Source: JAUASW01 sp036880965 (GTDB lineage Bacteria; Pseudomonadota; Gammaproteobacteria; Burkholderiales; Burkholderiaceae_C). Taken from it: a stretch of 64,000 nucleotides of DNA. The notes below the pieces were generated by a model. The model was not told where the DNA came from, did not search any database, and saw nothing but the letters and a program-made list of their open reading frames with translations. Location of the stretch: NCBI RefSeq assembly GCF_036880965.1, contig NZ_JBAJMV010000002.1, positions 124,001 through 188,000 on the forward strand, given 5' to 3'. Positions 60,508 through 64,000 of this stretch are shown here, one piece after another (position 1 is the stretch's first letter; every line of letters begins with the position of its first letter). The position numbers and the translations under genes were made by a program.

Positions 60508-60588
60508 ATCTGCAGTTCGTCGCGCATCGAAAGCGCCGGTCGGCGCCGATTGCGCTCTGGTGCGAGCAATCTGCATTTCGTCGCAAGC
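60508..60588 (+). promoter_or_regulatory. Two LytTR/AlgR-like motifs upstream of second RND operon
   Basis: ATCTGCAGTTCGTCGCGC (60508-60525) and ATCTGCATTTCGTCGCAAGC (60569-60588) are 61 bases apart and differ by one base over the shared 16. They lie 65-145 bases upstream of the membrane-fusion gene at 60653. The same sequence stands before the first RND operon (36300). Confidence 0.5.
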
Positions 60589-60620
60589 GTGCGCTAAAGC
60601 CGGAATGGCGTCCCTACAGT

Positions 60621-60644
60621 CCGCTCACTTTCCATATTGAGCGG
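60621..60644 (+). promoter_or_regulatory. Inverted repeat just upstream of second MFP start
   Basis: The perfect arms CCGCTCA (60621-60627) and TGAGCGG (60638-60644) with a 10-base loop precede the ATG at 60653 by 8 bases. The 3' arm runs into the GCGGGGA ribosome site, so in RNA it could mask it. As DNA it could be an operator. Confidence 0.45.
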
Positions 60645-60652
60645 GGACTTCC

Positions 60653-61816
60653 ATGCGCAAGCAATGGCTTTTTGGTGGCATCGCCGCCGCAGTGTTGGCC
60701 AGTGGCGCCGGTGTGGCCGTTTGGGCCAGCAAGGGTGGCGAAGAGCCCAAGAAAAAGGAGGGCGACAAGCCCGCGCCGACGCTGGAATTCGTGGCCAGCG
60801 AAGTGGTCAAGCCCACAGTGGCGAGGATGCCCGGCCGCATTGAATTTTCCGGGCCTCTCGTCGCACCGGGCACGGTCGTCGTGCGCAGCAAGGCGGCCGG
60901 CGTGCTGGTGGCGCTGAACGTGGCCGAAGGCAGCCGTGTCCGCGCCGGCCAGGCCTTGGGCCAACTGGACCTGGAAGAGCTGCGCTACCGTGTCGCCGAG
61001 CGCAGCGCCAGCATCGAATCTGCCCGCGCCCAGGCCGATCAGGCCGAACGCCAGCACAAGGCCAATGAAGGCCTGGCGGCGCAGAATTTCATTTCCAAGA
61101 CGGCGCTCGACGCCTCACGCGCATCGCTGGAGGCTGCGCGGGCCCAACTTGGTGTGGCCAAGGCTCAGCAGGAAACCGCGCAGGTGCTCTTGAAGCAGGC
61201 AGCCCTGGTGGCGCCGATCAGCGGTGTGGTCTCCAAGCGCCATGCGTTGCCGGGTGAAAAGGTGGCGGGCGAGCAGCCGGTGCTGGCTATCGTCGACCTG
61301 AGCAAGCTGGAGCTGGCCGGTCTGGTCGCCACGCACGAGGTGAGCCGGCTCAAGCCCGGCATGGTCGCGACGCTGCGCATTGAGGGCGTGGACCAGCCCG
61401 TCGAGGCGCGCATTTCCCGCATCGCACCGGCCGCCGAGCCGGGCACGCGCTCCATTGGCGTGACGCTGGAACTGAACAACCCGAAGGAAGTCTTCCGCGC
61501 CGGCCAGTACGCCGTGGCGCAGGTCGAGCTGCCGGACGATACCGAGCGCCTCACGCTGCCCGACACCGCCGTGGGCAGCACCTCAGGTCAGGACCATGTC
61601 TGGATGATCGAGAACGGCGCGCTGGTGCGCCGCATCGTCACCACCGGCCGCCGCGACCGCAGCACTGCCAAGGTCGAAGTCTTGAATGGCCTGAAGCCCG
61701 ATGCCCAGGTGCTGGCCGCCCGCTTTGACAATCTGCGCGAAGGCGCCAAGGCCACCGTGGTCGAGGCGCGAGCCAAGTTCGCCAGCGCTGCCGCATCGAC
61801 ACCGCTGCGCAACTGA
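60653..61816 (+). CDS. RND efflux periplasmic adaptor
   Basis: A 387-residue membrane fusion protein with an N-terminal signal-anchor (LFGGIAAAVLASGAGVAVWA), a Lys/Glu/Pro linker, lipoyl half VVRSKAAGVLVALNVAEGSRVRAGQALGQLD, an alpha-hairpin (about 110-175) and ALVAPISGVVSKRHALPGEKV. No lipobox is present, unlike the adaptor at 36451. It is 17 bases before the RND pump gene. Confidence 0.9.
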   Translation: MRKQWLFGGIAAAVLASGAGVAVWASKGGEEPKKKEGDKPAPTLEFVASEVVKPTVARMPGRIEFSGPLVAPGTVVVRSKAAGVLVALNVAEGSRVRAGQALGQLDLEELRYRVAERSASIESARAQADQAERQHKANEGLAAQNFISKTALDASRASLEAARAQLGVAKAQQETAQVLLKQAALVAPISGVVSKRHALPGEKVAGEQPVLAIVDLSKLELAGLVATHEVSRLKPGMVATLRIEGVDQPVEARISRIAPAAEPGTRSIGVTLELNNPKEVFRAGQYAVAQVELPDDTERLTLPDTAVGSTSGQDHVWMIENGALVRRIVTTGRRDRSTAKVEVLNGLKPDAQVLAARFDNLREGAKATVVEARAKFASAAASTPLRN

Positions 61817-61833
61817 AACCGGAGGCAAGCATC

Positions 61834-64000
61834 ATGTGGATGACCCGTGTCTCCATCCAGAACCCGGTCTTCGCGACCATGGTGATGGTGGCAATTTGCG
61901 TGCTGGGCATGTTCTCGTACGCCAAGCTGGGTGTCGAGCAGATGCCCGACATCAGCTTCCCCGGCGTCTACATCGACGTCCGCTATCCCGGCGCCTCGCC
62001 CGAGGCAGTGGAGCGCGAGGTGTCGCGCCCGCTCGAAGAAGCGCTGAACACCATTGCCGGTGTCGAGCGCATCAACTCGCGCGCTTTCGAGGGGCGCACC
62101 CAGGTCAATGTGGAGTTCGGCCTGAACGCCGACATGAGCCGCGTCATGCAGGACGTGCGCGACCGCGTGGCCATGGCGCAGGCCGGCTTTCCCAAGGACG
62201 TGAAGCCGCCGATGGTGATGCGCTACCAGGGCGACAACGCCCAGCCCATCGTCGTGATGGCGCTGATGAGCAAGACGCGGCCGGCGCGCGAGCTGTCGAT
62301 GCTGGCCGAGTTCACCATTTCCAAGCGCCTGGCGCGTGTGGACGGTGTGGCCAAGGTGGACATCGGCGGCATGGTCTCGCGCGAAGTCCGCATCGACCTC
62401 GACCCACAGCGGCTGCGCGCCTATGGGGTCACGCCGGCCGAGATCGCCTCGGCGCTGAACCAGGCCAATGCCGACCAGCCGGTGGGCATGCTGTCGGACG
62501 GCACGTCGGACGCCATGCTGCGCGTCGAAGGCAAGGTCAAGGACCCCAAGGAATTCGCCAAGATCGTCGTGGCCCGCCGCGGCAATCTGGCGCTGACGCT
62601 GACCGACCTCGGCACCCTGGTGGAGCGTGAGCGCGAGCCCGATTCCATCGCCCGCATCAATGGCCAGCCGGCCGTGAGCTTCTACGTTTTCAAGCAGCAG
62701 GATTCCAACATCGTCGCCACCGGCGAAGCGGTGAAGGACGCGGTGAAGGAGATCCAGAGAACCCTGCCGGACGACATCAAGCTGGAGCTGATGTACGTCA
62801 ACAGCGACTTCGTCAAGGGCTCGCTGGAGGGCCTGAAGCACACGCTGATCGAAGGCGCGCTGCTGACGGTGGCCATCGTCTTCCTGTTCCTGCACAGCTG
62901 GCGCTCGACCATCATCACTGGCCTGACCCTGCCTATCGCTGTGATCTCGAGCTTCATCGCCGTGCATGCCTTCGGCTTCACCTTGAACTTCATGACGATG
63001 ATGGCCTTGAGCCTGTGCATCGGCCTGCTGATCGACGATGCCATCGTGGTGCGAGAGAACATCGTGCGCCATGTGGCCATGGGCAAGGACCATCACACGG
63101 CCGCGGCTGACGGCACGAACGAGATTGGCCTTGCCGTGATGGCCACCACCTTCGCCATCTGCGCCGTGTTCGTGCCGGTCGCCTTCATGGGCGGCATCAT
63201 CGGCAAGTTTTTCTACCCCTTCGGCATCACCGTGGCGGTGGCCGTGATGGTGAGCCTTTTTGTCAGCTTCACGCTGGATCCGATGCTCTCCAGCATCTGG
63301 AAGGACCCGCCGAGCACGATGCTCAAGAAGCTGCCGGTGATCGGCCACCTGATCCGTGGCACCGACCGTGGCATGGAGGGGCTGCACGCCTTCTACGAGC
63401 GGGCTATCCGCTGGATCTTCTCGGGCCGCCGATATCGCGTCTTCGTGCCGCCGGTGCCGGCCTACGGTCGTCCCTTCAAGGCTGATGGCTCACGTGACCG
63501 TTCTGCCAAGCGCGGCCTGCGCTTTGCCACCCTGACGCCGCGTGGCATCGTCGCCTGGTCGGGCGTGGGCAGCTTTGTGCTTGCGCTGTTCCTGGCTGGC
63601 TTCGTGGGCAGCGAGTTCGTGCCCGAGACCGACCAGGGCTTCACCCAGCTGACGCTGCGCATGCCCACGGCCACCAGCCTGGACCGCGGCAATGCCAAGG
63701 TGCAGCAGGTCGAGGAGATCCTGTCGCAGTTCAAGGAGATCAAGATGGTCTCCACCGTGGTGGGCGCTTCGGGCGAGGGCATGGCCACGGGCCGCAACCA
63801 GGCTCAATTGAATCTCTCGCTGGTGGACCGCAAGGAACGCAAGCGCACGCAGAAGGAAGTGGAGAACGCGGTCCGCGAGGCCATCGCCAAGGTTCCGGGC
63901 ATCGAGGTCAGTGTCGGCTTCAACCGCCCGGTCTGGATCACGCTCTTGGGCAACGACGCCGAGCAGCTGACCAAGGCCGCCAACGACCTGGCCGACAAGA
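61834..64000 (+). CDS. RND efflux transporter (truncated by window end)
   Basis: The first 722 residues of an RND pump starting MWMTRVSIQNPVFATMVMVA. It shows YPGASPEAVEREVSRPLEEALNTIAGVE, helix-4 proton-relay GLLIDDAIVVREN (D401/D402) and the central porter-linking loop. A long cytoplasmic stretch between helices 6 and 7 (about 510-565) contains an extra basic segment (ADGSRDRSAKRGLRFATL). The frame is open to the last base. It is clearly different from the pump at 37619, so this is a second efflux system. Confidence 0.93.
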   Translation, partial: MWMTRVSIQNPVFATMVMVAICVLGMFSYAKLGVEQMPDISFPGVYIDVRYPGASPEAVEREVSRPLEEALNTIAGVERINSRAFEGRTQVNVEFGLNADMSRVMQDVRDRVAMAQAGFPKDVKPPMVMRYQGDNAQPIVVMALMSKTRPARELSMLAEFTISKRLARVDGVAKVDIGGMVSREVRIDLDPQRLRAYGVTPAEIASALNQANADQPVGMLSDGTSDAMLRVEGKVKDPKEFAKIVVARRGNLALTLTDLGTLVEREREPDSIARINGQPAVSFYVFKQQDSNIVATGEAVKDAVKEIQRTLPDDIKLELMYVNSDFVKGSLEGLKHTLIEGALLTVAIVFLFLHSWRSTIITGLTLPIAVISSFIAVHAFGFTLNFMTMMALSLCIGLLIDDAIVVRENIVRHVAMGKDHHTAAADGTNEIGLAVMATTFAICAVFVPVAFMGGIIGKFFYPFGITVAVAVMVSLFVSFTLDPMLSSIWKDPPSTMLKKLPVIGHLIRGTDRGMEGLHAFYERAIRWIFSGRRYRVFVPPVPAYGRPFKADGSRDRSAKRGLRFATLTPRGIVAWSGVGSFVLALFLAGFVGSEFVPETDQGFTQLTLRMPTATSLDRGNAKVQQVEEILSQFKEIKMVSTVVGASGEGMATGRNQAQLNLSLVDRKERKRTQKEVENAVREAIAKVPGIEVSVGFNRPVWITLLGNDAEQLTKAANDLADK

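Overview
This 64 kb window is a piece of conserved chromosome from a high-GC betaproteobacterium, almost certainly Burkholderiales. The evidence is the gene order (pnp - quinone reductase - tpiA - secG - tRNA-Leu - nuoA to nuoN - DUF2818 - NUDIX), an IscR-type isc cluster, an intracellular PHB depolymerase, and a GC-rich intergenic repeat of a kind I associate with this order. The Rubrivivax/Roseateles/Paucibacter side of the order is my best guess, not a determination. I see no transposase, integrase, phage gene, CRISPR array or plasmid function, and no compositional island.

Layout. 1-1636: start of an EVE-domain gene, 6S RNA, zapA, a small ZapB-like coiled-coil gene and nth. 1641-7757: rsxB and phaZ (read leftward), a class I aminotransferase, then uvrB and a low-molecular-weight phosphatase. 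7828-14341: the iron-sulfur assembly cluster iscR-iscS-iscU-iscA-hscB-hscA-fdx, continuing into tsaD. 14334-15102: a small heat-shock gene and the rpsO promoter and leader. 15103-20219: rpsO, pnp, a quinone oxidoreductase, tpiA, secG and tRNA-Leu(GAG). 20414-36242: all fourteen complex I genes, then DUF2818 and a NUDIX hydrolase. 36451-40852: an RND efflux pair. 40853-44524: a FAD-linked dehydrogenase, DUF2069, a YihY membrane protein and an XRE-cupin regulator. 44621-46859: kbl plus an SDR-type threonine dehydrogenase. 46893-52998: MipA/OmpV, an S46 dipeptidyl-peptidase, DUF962, an alpha/beta hydrolase, metY and a CBS-domain protein. 52988-58060: a hexuronate operon, uxaC-uxaA-uxaB-gntR. 58232-60507: aroC and an MFS transporter. 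60653-64000: a second RND efflux pair, cut by the window end.

The genes form recognisable working units: Fe-S cluster building, which supplies the many clusters of complex I, NuoG, RsxB and Nth; NADH oxidation; RNA turnover and translation; threonine and hexuronate catabolism; and drug or solvent efflux. Many neighbours overlap by 1-11 bases, which suggests translational coupling.

I found no new multi-gene system. The unusual material is regulatory. (i) Three copies of a 70-base repeat sit inside operons and each supplies the Shine-Dalgarno sequence of the next gene. (ii) A 16-base motif resembling LytTR/AlgR half-sites lies upstream of both RND operons and nowhere else that I noticed. (iii) A strong intrinsic terminator lies between iscA and hscB. 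(iv) A long hairpin in the pnp leader looks like an RNase III substrate. (v) Palindromes lie in the uxaC and kbl promoters and exactly between the DUF2069 and yihY starts. (vi) Three 11-base tandem repeats lie between uxaC and aroC. All of these were read by eye, without alignment or folding software.
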